DNA of 64,000 nt from Plectrocnemia conspersa. Taxonomy: Eukaryota > Arthropoda > Insecta > Trichoptera > Polycentropodidae. Location: positions 124,001-188,000 of the forward strand of contig VTFK01000053.1 in NCBI GenBank assembly GCA_009617715.1. The letters run 5' to 3'. The position numbers were made by a program, and so were the translations under genes. Numbering within the stretch: the first letter of the stretch is position 1; every line of letters begins with the position of its first letter. Under the pieces are notes generated by a model that was given only the letters and a program-made list of their open reading frames with translations, did not search any database and was not told where the DNA came from. Below are positions 13,099-23,875 of the stretch, in pieces.

Positions 13099-14031
13099 CT
13101 AAAATTGCAATAAACGTATTTAAAAAAAAAATATGAAAACAAAAATACTGTTTTATTTTTATTAGACTTTAACCCTTTACCGACCGGTACATTTAATGTA
13201 CGAAATATTTCAACAAACAGATAAATCAAACATTTTTTTTAATTTATATATTTTGATTCATTGCACATATTTTAATAAAACCGAAAAGAATTCTTTTATT
13301 ATTCATCGAATCTCAATATGTGGTTTGAGGGTCATTAGGAATCATATCAAAGCTTCGAAATATGAGAATTACTAGAAATTTTTAGTGGTTCTCAATCATA
13401 TACATTATAAAATCAAATTAGAAAATACATCGCGTCCTAAATTTGTTAAATGCATAATAAAACCATTGTTCTAGTTAATTATCACTTGTAGAACAAGTTT
13501 ATTTGTCACACCGGCATTATACAAGCGCTTGTGCCAATCGCCTATTTGGGCAGATTTCAGGACTATTTGCAAATGCATTTAATCAAAAGACAATCGATGC
13601 CAATGCTAATACTGGGATGAATTGCGCTTACAAGTAACCAAATATTAGCATTGCTAATTCTCCATCTGTTTGAATAATGATTGTTACATAAAATATTATT
13701 ATTAGATATATTAGAAGAACCGCATTGCCTAAATGGTCGAGAGTGAGAAAGAGCGAAGCATCTCCCCTAGTTTCAAGAGTATACGCTTCCACCAGATACT
13801 TCTAGCTGTAAAACCTTTCCGATCAAGAATTTCTACTTATCAGAACTTGACTTCTACTACTTCGCTTACGGTTTAAAACACATACCATAGAGTTCACCCA
13901 TACTCGCACCAAGCAGAGCTTTGTGATAAAAAGATTACTTGATAAAATTCCATGTGTTGGAGCAGTACCATAAAGTTTTAATTTTTGTCGAGATTAAGTA
14001 AATAATTAGAAATTTATTAATGCATCTTTAC
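13099..14031 (-). other. CREB3L: Intron between basic-region and zipper exons
   Basis: About 930 bp of AT-rich intron. Its only distinctive content is the dispersed repeat at 13735-13900. Confidence 0.85.
13735..13900. repeat. Dispersed repeat fragment shared with 16098-16310 and 10.8 kb
   Basis: It shares ordered blocks with the copy at 16.1 kb: GAGCGAAG..CATCCCCTA, CTTCCACCAGA, and ACTTCGCTT followed by a run of A/C. It also shares CGGTTTAAAACACA with the block near 10820. The copies are diverged, and the family is not recognised. Confidence 0.5.
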
Positions 14032-14320
14032 CTATCTTCTAGTCCGTCGACATATTCCTTTTTGCGCCTGCGTGAATCCTGAGCGGATATTTTGTTTCTG
14101 ATCTTCCTTCTAATGCGTTTGAGTTCTCGCTCCTCTAACCTAGTCAACGGGTAACAAGAAGGTAATGATATGCCCTCTTTGACTAAAAGGCGACGCTCTT
14201 CAGACGTCAATTCTAATCTCGGAAATTGACCGTTTTCATTTCTGGTCACATGTGTGTCGTCATCCATTCTATCATCATCATCGTCATCACTGTGACATGA
14301 TCCCCTATCACTCGTCGAAT
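14032..14320 (-). CDS. CREB3L: CREB3-like transcription factor, bZIP basic-region exon
   Basis: It encodes an acidic stretch ([11 protein letters not shown] then six Asp), then [38 protein letters not shown] and [19 protein letters not shown]. The N-x-x-A-Q-D-S-R DNA-contact motif is that of the CREB3 family. The [27 protein letters not shown] pattern is nearer to CREB3, CREB3L3 and CREB3L4 than to Drosophila CrebA or CREB3L1/2, which have AEEKSLKKIRRKIKNK. The donor is ATAG|GTAAAG. The tandem acceptor TGCAGAG allows a start at 14322 or 14320. The 14320 start is chosen because it joins in phase with exon 4 once that exon's frame break is allowed for. Confidence 0.93.
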
Positions 14321-14536
14321 CCTCTGCAATTTAAAAACATATATAAAAATAAATTTCCATATTCAAAAGAAATGTAAAAAATTGAGGAACTTACCTGAGT
14401 CATCATTAAAAACAATGATCATGCACAACCAACACAAAAAGTTAATAAGACAATGACTCAGATTTTTTCAACGTTATAAAGCAAAATAGTTAATACAATA
14501 ATACAAAAAAACAAATCGAACGAACCCATAACATAC

Positions 14537-14992
14537 TGGTGCTCCTCCGATTCTAACGCAGCGTATATCAAGTTGCTCTTTTTTTTATTCTCCAATGCCT
14601 GTTTCGACTTTTTTGCAAAAAGTTTGCGGCCGCCAGTTTGATGTTGGTCTGATTCTTTAAATCGGCCGCATTTATGATTTTGATCGAGCGGAGGTCTTTC
14701 ATGTCTTTGATGGTGACGGGCAAAAGGATCTTTCTGGGATTTCCGGTCATGGGTGCGACTCTGATGATCTTTTTCTGCGTGCTCGTGACATCGGCGCTCT
14801 GCACAGTGATCGATTGGTGATTCAAAAGCGCGTTGTTCTGATGATTGCTCAGTATTATCCTCTGCTTGTCACTGCGCATGATATTTAGGTTTTTTATGGT
14901 GTCACGCTTGTGAATGAAATTTTTCTGAACTTTAGGTAAAACGATGGCAGACGGCGGCGGCGAAGAAGATTTCCGCTTAAGATTTGTGATAT
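14537..14992 (-). CDS. CREB3L: CREB3-like transcription factor, coding exon 4 (3' boundary and frame uncertain)
   Basis: Two bases complete an Asn codon, followed by ITNLKRKSSSPPPSAIVLPK, VQKNFIHKRDTIKNLN and a basic, Asn-rich region. The exon is open down to a TGA at 14570-14568. No strong donor of the required phase precedes that stop. If one A is removed from the A8 run (T8 on +, 14579-14586), the frame stays open to CCA|GTATGT at 14537. That donor then joins in phase 0 to the acceptor at 14320. Alternatively, a downstream CAG|GTAAGT at 14395 ends an unlocated small exon. The start and most of the exon are secure. The last 17 codons are not. Confidence 0.75.
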
Positions 14993-15172
14993 CTGGAATG
15001 CGATGATGATTTAAAATGAGAAACGAATTACTAGTTTATATTACTAATTATAGCGAAATATGTGAGAATGTATACACAACGAATGTTAGATTATTAAAAA
15101 TGAAAACGTTAATACTAAAACATTAAATAACTAAGAAAACTATCAAACATGCTTGCATAGTGGATTACTCAC

Positions 15173-15453
15173 TTTGGAATGTTTGTACAGGTTGGCTCAA
15201 ATCGATGGATAGTGTGTTTTGACAGTTGGACACCTCCGTCTTGTCCTCGATTGCAGGCCAACTTATCGGGGAGTCGTCTACGTCGGAAGAAGACGGACTG
15301 AACTGACCAGGCGAGCTGCTCGATTGTGGCGAATGCGAATCGCCACAACTAGAAGGATTGATCTGTTGCAGGGAGCTGGCAAACGATTTGTTCAGAAAAT
15401 CGTCGTCGGAGGGCTGCATCATCAGCGGCGACAACTGCTGATCGAGCAAGTCG
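15173..15453 (-). CDS. CREB3L: CREB3-like transcription factor, coding exon 3
   Basis: An exon of 281 nt runs from a TTTCCAG acceptor to CCAAA|GTGAGT. It completes a Leu codon and reads DLLDQQLSPLMMQPSDDDFL, then a Ser/Pro-rich part (SPQSSSSPGQFSPSSSDVDD) ending near DLSQPVQTFQ. It is a low-complexity, acidic and serine-rich region of the N-terminal activation domain. Both junction phases match the neighbouring exons exactly. Confidence 0.9.
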
Positions 15454-15526
15454 CTGGAAATGTTAAAAACCGTAAAGCGAGCTAGTTTAGGAAATCAGCT
15501 GTACGCTTCAATGTGAATTTAATTAC

Positions 15527-15732
15527 AGGTCAGCGTGATCCATGGACAATCCGCTGTCGCTGCCGGCTAGAGAGCGAGCCGGTTCGCTGACTTGCTCTCC
15601 AAACGGTATGCTCCCCATCGTGTCCACCATGGTATCTACCATGGAGTTAGTGGGAATGTCCAGTAATCCGCCGTCCATCGAGAAGAAATTGTCCAACAAT
15701 TCATCTGAATTTGTTGGCCAATCATCGTCGTT
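15527..15732 (-). CDS. CREB3L: CREB3-like transcription factor, coding exon 2 (acidic activation domain)
   Basis: A phase-0 start follows a CTTTTTTCAG acceptor, and the exon ends GACCT|GTAATT. It encodes 68 codons plus two bases: NDDDWPTNSDELLDNFFSMD, GGLLDIP and so on to SLAGSDSGLSMDHADL. Acidic residues alternate with bulky hydrophobics, and an SDSGLS motif follows. Both are typical of CREB3/CREB3L3 N-termini, where SDSG-S resembles sites for phosphorylation-dependent turnover. Because the acceptor is in phase 0, it can accept either the exon at 23070 or the one at 33216. Confidence 0.92.
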
Positions 15733-16097
15733 CTGAAAAAAGAAAAATGGAAGTTTTAGTATGACAAATTCGCAAACAATATTCCCCTCATCATGATTGA
15801 CCTCTGGGATTACATAAACGAAAAAGGTAGCGTGCTATGTATGTGGTAATAAGTACAGGTTGTATGTTATTGTTTGACAGTAGTTTTTGGTTGCATGGTG
15901 ATAAATAGGTCCTATCGCACACGCATGGCTGGCCCTAGGAACATGTGTTAGATGAAGGAGTCGCAACGTTAAAATAGAGAGCATCATAAGTCTAGTAAAA
16001 GTGCTATAATTATGGATGGTTATAACTTATGACATTTTTTTAAACACCATACGCAGAGAGTGCAACTAGATATTTATTAGACATTAACAGTCTGTTC

Positions 16098-16310
16098 CGC
16101 CATGAATTATCGCATTAGTCAGACGATCGAGAACTGAAAGAGCGAAGGACATCCCCTACTTCTTAAAATGTATATAAGCTCAAACATAACGTACAAAATC
16201 ACTTCCATAAAGAACTTCCACCAGACATTTCACAGGACAGAACTACCACTTCGCTTCCGACTTGGAACAAACAAGAGTTTAACCGAGCCCACACCATCTT
16301 TCAAAAATTA
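16098..16310. repeat. Dispersed repeat fragment related to 13735-13900
   Basis: It contains GAGCGAAGGACATCCCCTAC, CTTCCACCAGACATTTC and ACCACTTCGCTTCCGA, in the same order as the 13.7-kb copy. Both copies lie in introns of the same gene. Confidence 0.5.
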
Positions 16311-16839
16311 AGTGACTATTTAGTTTAAAAGCTGACGATTTTTCACTGTTACCCCAGAAAGTTATATATTTACATACATATATAACTGAAAAAATAATAA
16401 ATAAAAAAAGTTATATTTTCATATTTTTATTAATATGAGGTAATGTAATTTATTTCTATAAAAAATAATAGCAGTGAATTAAAGAGTACGAAATAAATTA
16501 ACATAACAAAAAATATTTGATATTCATTTTATAAAAAATATTCATATCTATATAAAAAAATACAAAAGCAGAATAATATTTATATAAAAACATGTCAAAT
16601 AAATTAACGAACTTGAATAATAGAAAAGTGTTGTAATAAATTATTAAAACATTCTTATACAAAAAAGGAGTAAAAAAATCAAAGCAATAAATCGAGAACC
16701 ATTGATTTTTTTTATAATTTACTATATATGCAATATAAAATTATAATACAACAGAAATAATTATGGAAAAATACGTAAAATTAACTCACTCACATGTGTA
16801 TAATAACAAATTAACAAATGTGTATGAATTAACTCACTA

Positions 16840-17530
16840 CCCAAAGGGCAATGACATTTGGGGGGGGGGGCAAAGGAAGACATTTGCCACCCCTTGAATT
16901 TGGCCAGAAAAATGCATGTCATTCAATGAAATATTATGAATTTTAATAAAATCGAAATATGAAACTGGCCGACTTTTGCCCCACCCCCTCCCTGGAAAAA
17001 ACAAAAAAAACGTCCCTAGTTCTAAACCAAAAATTATCGTTTTATCTCTCAAAGAAAATCTAAAAAACAGTCTCAAATCTATCCCAAAAATATTGTTTTT
17101 AAATCATATCGGAATACACTTTTGCCGGTAGACATATATTTTTACCAGAGAAAATATAATTTACCTGGCAGGTGTTAGTAAAATTATAAAATTTCAATTT
17201 TTTCATGTGTAGTAGTAATATATATATTTACATAAATATCATTATTTATTTAGATACGATGGAAAAATGTTAGTGAATGTTTATTTTTTAGTGAAGATAT
17301 ATTTTCATTAGTGAAATCCAAATATATTTTCACTAGTAAATATATATTTCTACTAGCGAAAATATTATTTAACTGATTATATGCTAGTCTAAAATATCTA
17401 TAAAACTCAGTTGCGACGTTTCCCAACTGTGAAATTATGTTTATGTTCGACAATTTAGAGCAGCATATAATTTCACTAGCGCCCGTAAAAATACAATTTC
17501 ATTGAAAACTACACATTCACTCTAACAATG
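16840..17530. repeat. Composite repeat with G-run, CATGTCATT-ATGAAAT module and CACTAG modules
   Basis: It begins with a run of ten or more G, then AAAATGCATGTCATTCAATG, a block also found at 18200 and 62655. A series of TTTTCACTAG/TTCATTAGTGAAA modules follows. The same modules occur near 26190, 26570, 29480 and 63330. The pieces appear in different combinations, so this is probably a nest of degraded nonautonomous DNA elements. Confidence 0.5.
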
Positions 17531-17639
17531 ATCGGTATATAAATGTTTATATTACTATATATGGATAATTTGAGAGCATATAATTTAACTATTAGGCGCT
17601 AGTGTAATTATATGCTGCTTTGAAATGGCTATGAAACAC

Positions 17640-17760
17640 AATTTGATAGTTGCGAAACGTCCATTTGCTGTTCAACCCCAAACCTAGCCTCATGAAAATT
17701 CTAAAACTAATAATAATTTAAAAACTTTCATTACGTCAAGTCCAAAATACCAACCAAGCC
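17640..17760. mobile_element. Fragment of the GCGAAACGTCCATTTGCT MITE family
   Basis: It carries one terminal block, GATAGTTGCGAAACGTCCAT followed by TTGCTGTTCAA. A palindromic core of AACCTAG..TTCTAAAACTAA and ACTTTCATTACGTCAAG follows. The complete copy is at 63795-63958. Confidence 0.6.
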
Positions 17761-17930
17761 AACTTATCTCAGGAGGAAATAGCGGGGGAAAAGTACAGAC
17801 AGATGTCGCATCTCGCATATTGCTCCAAAGTCTGCACTTTGTTGCACTATGTTTTAAAAATATGATATCTATCCTTACCGATATTACTACGTACTTATAA
17901 TATAATAGTATTGGTCAAAGTGTATTTAAA

Positions 17931-18088
17931 TCGAATTTTGGTCAATAGGAGGGCGCAAAAACAATTATATAATTTCACTAGCGCTCCCACTGCTACAGCG
18001 ATGGCACGATTTTATTGCTTTTGATGTGGATTTTTACTTCTGAGAAGTAATAATTGTTTTTTGCACTCTCCCATTGGTCAAAATTTGA
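17931..18088. mobile_element. 158-bp palindromic MITE (TCGAATTTTGGTCAAT ends)
   Basis: The left end, TCGAATTTTGGTCAATAGGA, and the right end, CCATTGGTCAAAATTTGA, are imperfect reverse complements. Pairing continues through GGGCGCAAAAACAATTAT and AATTGTTTTTTGCACTC. Related copies lie at 62464-62619 and, inverted, at 29036-29180. The internal block CACGATTTTATTGCTTTTGA is common to all three. Confidence 0.75.
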
Positions 18089-19489
18089 TTTATATGTGCT
18101 TCATTTGTTTCTCACTTATTATATTGTTATATAAAGCCTTAATATGAACCAAGCGTTTCCACTGCATTTGACGTGGACTAAACAAAGACTCCATTGAATT
18201 TGGTCAGAAAAGACATGTCATTTAATGAAATCGAAATTTTAATAAAAAACGAGCAATGATTGGAAATTCCCCCACCCCAGAAAATGCTGAATTGACTTTC
18301 CTGCCAGTGTTAAATATAAAAAAATATTACTGGCCGAAATCAAACAAAATTACTGACCTATAATAAATACAGTTAATTAATAAATAGAACGGCATAAATT
18401 ATTTTCACTTTTATTAAGCGTATCGTAGATTTTTTTAGAGTAATATAAAAAACGCAACTATGCAACAAAAATGCATAAATATAAAATATGACCTAGTTTA
18501 ATTAACAGCAAAAAATATTTAATTATTCAGGGGTATCTAAGCGAATATTAAGGCAGTTTAAATTCATTTTAAAATATGCAAAAAGCACTTGATATTATAT
18601 GATTTATTGATAAAAAATAAATTAAATTTTGCACGAACATTGACCATGACCTCAGTATCACTATCAAAATTCGTTGTCGTATAAACTTTAATGCTCTAAT
18701 CAAGAGTTTTAATATACATTTTAAATTACGCGATATTGAACAGGCAGGTATTACGTCTTACTTTATCGGACATATTATATAAAGAGAATATAAACAAAAA
18801 AAATCGAAACATTAACTAACGGTACCCGAGCCAGCGGTCGAGCGGCGAACAACAGTTATCTCAGTTCGGTGGGTATTATGAAATATGTTTTCAATTTGTT
18901 GTGCGAGACATGATCGGGCAGGGCGAGCGATGGTCTAAAACTGAGTGCAGACTTCAGCTGAAAATCGGGGTTAGTCGGCTGCTGACTTTTCTGGGCGACC
19001 GCCAAACGGATTGTCCTGAAAATTGTTCCTGAAATATTTACACCAACGACAAGGTGAACAGCCCGCGAATCGACGAGAAAAGAAAACACAGCAACGTGAC
19101 ATCAATACAAATATTTTGAGTTGATCTGACTCATTCGGAACTCGATGTGTGTTACGTACAACAAATAATTCGTATTAAAAGAACAACTTAGCTAGCAAAC
19201 GATGACACGTTAAAAAACGATTTTAACAGGAAATGAAGTCGTGAGTGCGATAACGACAACTGCAATGTGCGTATGTCATAACATACATACATATATTATA
19301 CAAAATATTATTAATGTGTATATAAAATATAAATCGAAAGCCTCTATAATTCGTATGCGAGATATACAAATATTGCAAACAATTATATATGAGAATATAG
19401 TAAGATCAGGACCATCCGTAATCGTTGCGTCGAAATTAATTCTTAAATACTTGCTGAAATGATCATAAAAGTCATAAAAGTAAGATTCG

Positions 19490-19890
19490 GGTCCCGGGAA
19501 TTTAATAGGAATCGAAATTTTCTTAATATGTTTTTTGGCGGGATCTACTATGACTGAAATTCGCAGAAACGAAACAAAATATTAGAAAGGCCCACTCTTT
19601 ATTATCGTTTAACTCTAACGCTTATTTCAAAATCAGGTGTGCGTCGCAAATTTTGGTGATGTTAGTGTTACGTTTTTGTTTTAAGACGCAAATGTTTTAT
19701 TTCAATCAATTTGTTTCAAACTATTTAATTGCATAAAACAAACGCCGATACGGATTCAAATTTTTACGTATAACAAATTAATTTTGCTGAATTAATTCAA
19801 TCGCAGTTGATTCTAAATTCTAGTGATTTTTTATTATTTTCTTTTGTTTTTTATTTAATATTTGAATAGTTAAAAACTACAAATAATTGA
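19490..19890. repeat. Diverged repeat shared with 50420-51270
   Basis: Ordered matches to the 50.7-kb copy include GGTGTGCGTCGCAAATTTTG, TTTTAAGACGCAAA-G-TTTTATTTCA, TTAATTTTGCTGAATT and the closing TTTGAATAGTTAAAAACTAC. The family is not recognised. Confidence 0.55.
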
Positions 19891-20034
19891 GAACCCTAAT
19901 TGTAACCCGTAATAATAGTTCATAATTAATAAAACATATTTCAAGAAATATTGAGAATTGTCAGAAAAGTATTTTAATAAGTATTTAATAAGATATAAAT
20001 ATGTACATAGATTTAATACTAGAAATAGAGACAA

Positions 20035-20150
20035 TTAAAGAATAGTTAGGTGTAAGAAAACGAGTACGGCCAGGGGAATTATGTACGGAGGTGTGAATTT
20101 TTATAACACCTTTGTGCATTAAGAAATAAATTATAATATTAAGTCTTTTT
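20035..20150 (+). mobile_element. 3'-end fragment of a non-LTR retrotransposon
   Basis: It shares AAGAAAACGAGTACGGCCAG, GGGAAT-ATGTACGGAGGTG and AAATAAATTATAATATTAAG with the tail of the reverse-transcriptase fragment at 57372-58125. It is therefore a 5'-truncated copy of the same family. Confidence 0.75.
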
Positions 20151-20224
20151 TATAATCTGTTCATGCTTATATTTTATGTATGTTGAGTTAAAATTTGTTT
20201 ATTGTAAAAATTAGCTACATTTTT

Positions 20225-20296
20225 GTGTTTAGTCCGTTGTAACGCATTCGGCTAACGCCTTTAATGTTGCATCGGATGATTTTCAATAAATAAATT
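20225..20296 (+). mobile_element. Retrotransposon-like 3' tail with hairpin
   Basis: TCCGTTGTAACGCATTCGGC, then TAACGCC and ATGTTGCATCGGA, followed by an AATAAATAAATTAA tail. A second copy is at 37122-37192. The TCCGTTG and CAACGGA ends can pair. The short hairpin before an A/T-rich tail suggests the 3' end of a non-LTR or SINE-like element. Confidence 0.55.
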
Positions 20297-23069
20297 AATT
20301 AATTTAGCATACGATTTGATGCGTATTCGAAAAATATATATAATTTTCTCGCCACGCAGCTTAGTAATGGTAATAAAAAATATTTAAATAAATAATCGAA
20401 AAGTCGTTTATAAGGCGAATTTGTGATTAATCTAAAATATAACCATAAATTATTTCTATAGCCTAAATCAGGTGCATGTTGAAAAAATATTTGCATATGT
20501 TAAGTTAGAACACCATTCAATCAAAAGATGGCGATTTGTATGTACTTAGCTGTGCACATTACTGTTTTATGTACAATTCATCATTATCATATTAGGTACG
20601 TAAATATAACGAAATACATTTTAAAACATTTTTTTAATTTAATATTTAATTTCTCAGAATTCGTCTTTTAAACCTCTTTGTTTATTTTGTATCGACTTTG
20701 CTATATATGCAAAAGTATATTTTTGTATACGTTTTATTTTTTTACATTAAAAAGTCTGCATTTCCCGCTAGTTGTACAATACATTTAAAACTATGTTTGT
20801 TTTATGTATAAGCATTATGTTGAATAACATAGAATGCGTAATTTTCCTCTATAGCCGATAAACATAATTATCATTTCTAATTTACCGACACGCACTCTAC
20901 TTCCAGCGTAAAAAATGTTTAGCAGTCATGTGAAAACATTCGAAATTCATTATAAACTGTCAAGCTTGATAAAATATATTTGACAACGGACCACAAAAGG
21001 GAAATAAATCGCAACGCTCGCTAATCTTATTTAGAAAGTTGCATTGAAATCTGCCTGCTGTTAAAAAGACGTTGCAAACTTTCACGAGACATTCACTCGG
21101 CGATGAAAAAAATTAACGAACCGATCGACTGGAACCAGAAAGATAACTTGCCAAAGTTTAATCTCGGAGATCGAAATACAAATTATCACGCAATTTTAAT
21201 ACCGATAAATTGCTAAGATCGTACAGATATAAAAACATATTGACTGCGAATCCCAATCTATCGGTTTAGTGATACTGATATGAAACTTGATAAACAACTC
21301 AAATGCATTCGTTTTCCTAAAATGACCTTGACTAAATATCTACGTAGTTGTTGCTGGCATCTTGCGTATAATCAATCATTGCTCGTATTCGACTATTCTT
21401 CTCGTAATGACAAAATGCGAAAGATAAAGAAACTGAAGGAGCACGTTTCACCTACGATGTCAAAAACAAGAGATGAGATAACAGCACGTCAACATCCGTG
21501 TTATCAGAAGCTACAAAGTCACAGAAGGGTCACGGAGATATACATACGTCGTTGATGATCTTATATGTATATTGTACCTACGTAATTCACAATAGCTAAG
21601 TAAAATAATAGAACCATGAATCAACACTACAGTCAAAGTTAATAAGATAAATTGAACATATATTATCAGTTAATTGATAGATAGATAAAATCGTTAAATA
21701 CGAATAAAAATAATCTTATGAGCAACGGAATGATTAGGGACATACTGTGTTTTTATTATTATTAGATATTAATAAAAACAAAGCCCTTGAAAAAAATTTT
21801 ACAAAGCTTAAAAGGTGTGGTCCTATACTATATATGTACATACATACATACTCAGATATATGTTTTTATTGATTAACGTGTTAAACCTATTGTTTTTTAA
21901 ATACATACATATTCTGTATACAATCATACATAATTTAAGTGATGTTCATAACATAGACAATCTCCCACTTCCTGACATCCACATTCCCTACCCCAATATA
22001 AATGTGTATAGCAATATTTGCATAGTTGTACTTCAGGACCCTAAAGAAATCCCTCTTAAAGATCTCACTTTCTCCCTAACTGCAGCTAGACAAATTTAAA
22101 TCGCTTTGACATTGAGTAAAGTTAAATTTGTGTATTTTTCTGTATATTTAAATATGTTAATTTAATAAAAATGAATGTTTTAAACTAATCACATATTTTT
22201 TATTGTATTTTAATTTGCGTTAAATCTTAATCGCCAGGTAAGGACTAGTTATTAGTAATTTGCATTACCTAGAGCAACTTTTTTTTAATGTTTTGAAGGA
22301 CACAATCACTATACTCCCCTTCCGCTTCTTATATGCTATAATTGGTGTTATTTGTAATTGGAAAGTGATTTCGACGAAATCGAAAAGAAAATGAAAAGTT
22401 GCATATGAAATTACCCGACTTGAAAAAAAATGATGAATCATTAGTAATGCTCCAAAATATCATTCAATCAATAACATAAATTCTAATGTTATCGTTTGAG
22501 TGTTGAATAAAAAACTTCCGTAAATTTTTGTATATATAATAGAATACTATTCCATCCGGATATGACTACTAATGGAATTATAAAAATCAAGTGTTTCTCA
22601 ATGCTTCGATTATTTACACGAGATCACGTCATAAAATGATATGCATACCATTTCCGCAACTCATGACTTTCCCAAGTTTTCCTCAACAGTGCGGTAAAAT
22701 GTTAATAATTTTATTGCAAAGGCACTACACGTTTATCAATCGATCAACATTTAAAAAATCAGGTTAAGCACCGTGTATGTCATAATCAAAACAAAAAAAC
22801 CGATATGTATAAGTGCAGCGTGTCCACGTAGCCACGTAAGCTACCATGCGCTCAGACAATTTCCTCCGAGAAAAGAAAATCCAACACGAGATAAGATTCC
22901 AAGACACTGCCATTGAACCAGTTTCGAATCTAGTCAAGGAGACCGGCGAGACGCCGACCACGTGGTGACCCAAAACAGCAATATTGTAGCACGTACTGTC
23001 GAAAGCGCCCAATCGACAGGAGTGGTATTTGGGTATATTGAACGAGCGTTCGACACGCGGCGCGTTTAC

Positions 23070-23105
23070 CTCCAGCAGGGATAGGAGGTCCATCCTGGGA
23101 TCCAT
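23070..23105 (-). CDS. CREB3L: CREB3-like transcription factor, first coding exon (proximal promoter isoform)
   Basis: Twelve codons, MDPRMDLLSLLE, end at a GAG|GTAAAC donor in phase 0. Joining to the exon at 15732 gives MDLLSLLE-NDDDW, which resembles the short acidic/leucine N-terminus of CREB3L3-type factors. The ATG (23105-23103) lies in a GC-rich, CpG-containing region that continues upstream to about 23340, as expected for a promoter and 5' UTR. The open frame continues upstream of this ATG. The second ATG (codon 5) could also initiate. Confidence 0.78.
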
Positions 23106-23340
23106 AGCGGCCGGATGCGGCGTATCGCCGCGGCCAACTTTTACAAACTGCTCTTTCGCCTGGCGATAATGTACAGGTGGTTGCGATAAACCGGCACGCG
23201 ATATCTCCCATGTGCCGCCATGGTCACAATAACAATAATTTACTATAGACCGGCCGGAGCATTTCGAGGCGAACGCGAAAGACACACCGGCTCGTCTGCG
23301 ACTATCGCGCGCAAGAAAGAAAACGGTTTTGTAAGCCCGT
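23106..23340 (-). promoter_or_regulatory. CREB3L: Putative 5' UTR/promoter of the CREB3-like gene
   Basis: GC-rich, CpG-rich segment directly upstream of the first coding exon, sharply different from the AT-rich flanks. No TATA box is seen. The transcription start was not located. Confidence 0.5.
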
Positions 23341-23694
23341 GAAAATAACGGCAGTACACCGAGACAGGGGTACTCAACCGCAGCGACGCACCGTGCATAA
23401 CAATCGTACGCCCGATTCGGAAGAGACGTTCGTGTGTATTGTACGTATACTGCATTATTATCATAATTTAATAATAATAAAATCGCTTAGCGGTAAGCGA
23501 ATTTTGATTGCTGATTATAATAAACCAAAGTCGTTGACTCTTGCTACTAAAAACGAAATTCTCGGTTTATAGTATAATTTAAACAATTCTTCGCATCAGA
23601 CTGCATTCATTAAATGTATCTTTGAGTTTACGAACGGAGCAGTGAAAGTCCAAATAGAATTTAAAAAAAAACGATCATCTAAGAAATACCTATA

Positions 23695-23875
23695 CCCCTC
23701 ATAACGCGGTAAATTGTGGACATGCTATTTGGATGTGTGTAGTTGGGGAACTAGAAAATACTTAAACAATGTTTTACTATGCATACGTGTGGTAAGATAT
23801 CCTCCCTTTGGCTCGCTCACATATCAAGTAATGAGCATCCAAATAGCACATCTCCAATTTACCGTGTTATTGGGG
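23695..23875. mobile_element. 181-bp element with about 40-bp imperfect terminal inverted repeats
   Basis: The left end has CCCCTCATAACGCGGTAAAT and GGACATGCTATTTGGATG. The right end is its imperfect complement, with CATCCAAATAGCACATCTCC and AATTTACCGTGTTATTGGGG. The spacer is about 100 bp. No target duplication is obvious. It is consistent with a MITE. Confidence 0.65.

Larger units (their letters stand above)
15733..23069 (-). other. CREB3L: First coding intron of the CREB3-like gene
   Basis: A 7.3-kb intron holding several repeat fragments, listed separately. A mildly GC-rich patch at about 18830-19090 contains a 77-codon frame on the - strand with no recognisable similarity. I see no additional supported exon. 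Confidence 0.8.

Noticed and set aside
14389..14460. Exon reading HCLINFLCWLCMIIV-FNDDS upstream of CAG|GTAAGT
   Set aside because: The acceptor is poor, the peptide is hydrophobic and out of character for the region, and the phase does not fit exon 4.
18856..19089. 77-codon - strand frame as an extra exon of the CREB3-like gene
   Set aside because: No acceptor/donor pair in suitable phase and no family resemblance; exon 1 joins exon 2 well without it.
22764..23285. 173-codon - strand frame as a separate protein
   Set aside because: Only its 12-codon piece at 23105-23070 makes sense as the first exon of the CREB3-like gene. The rest is 5' UTR and intron.
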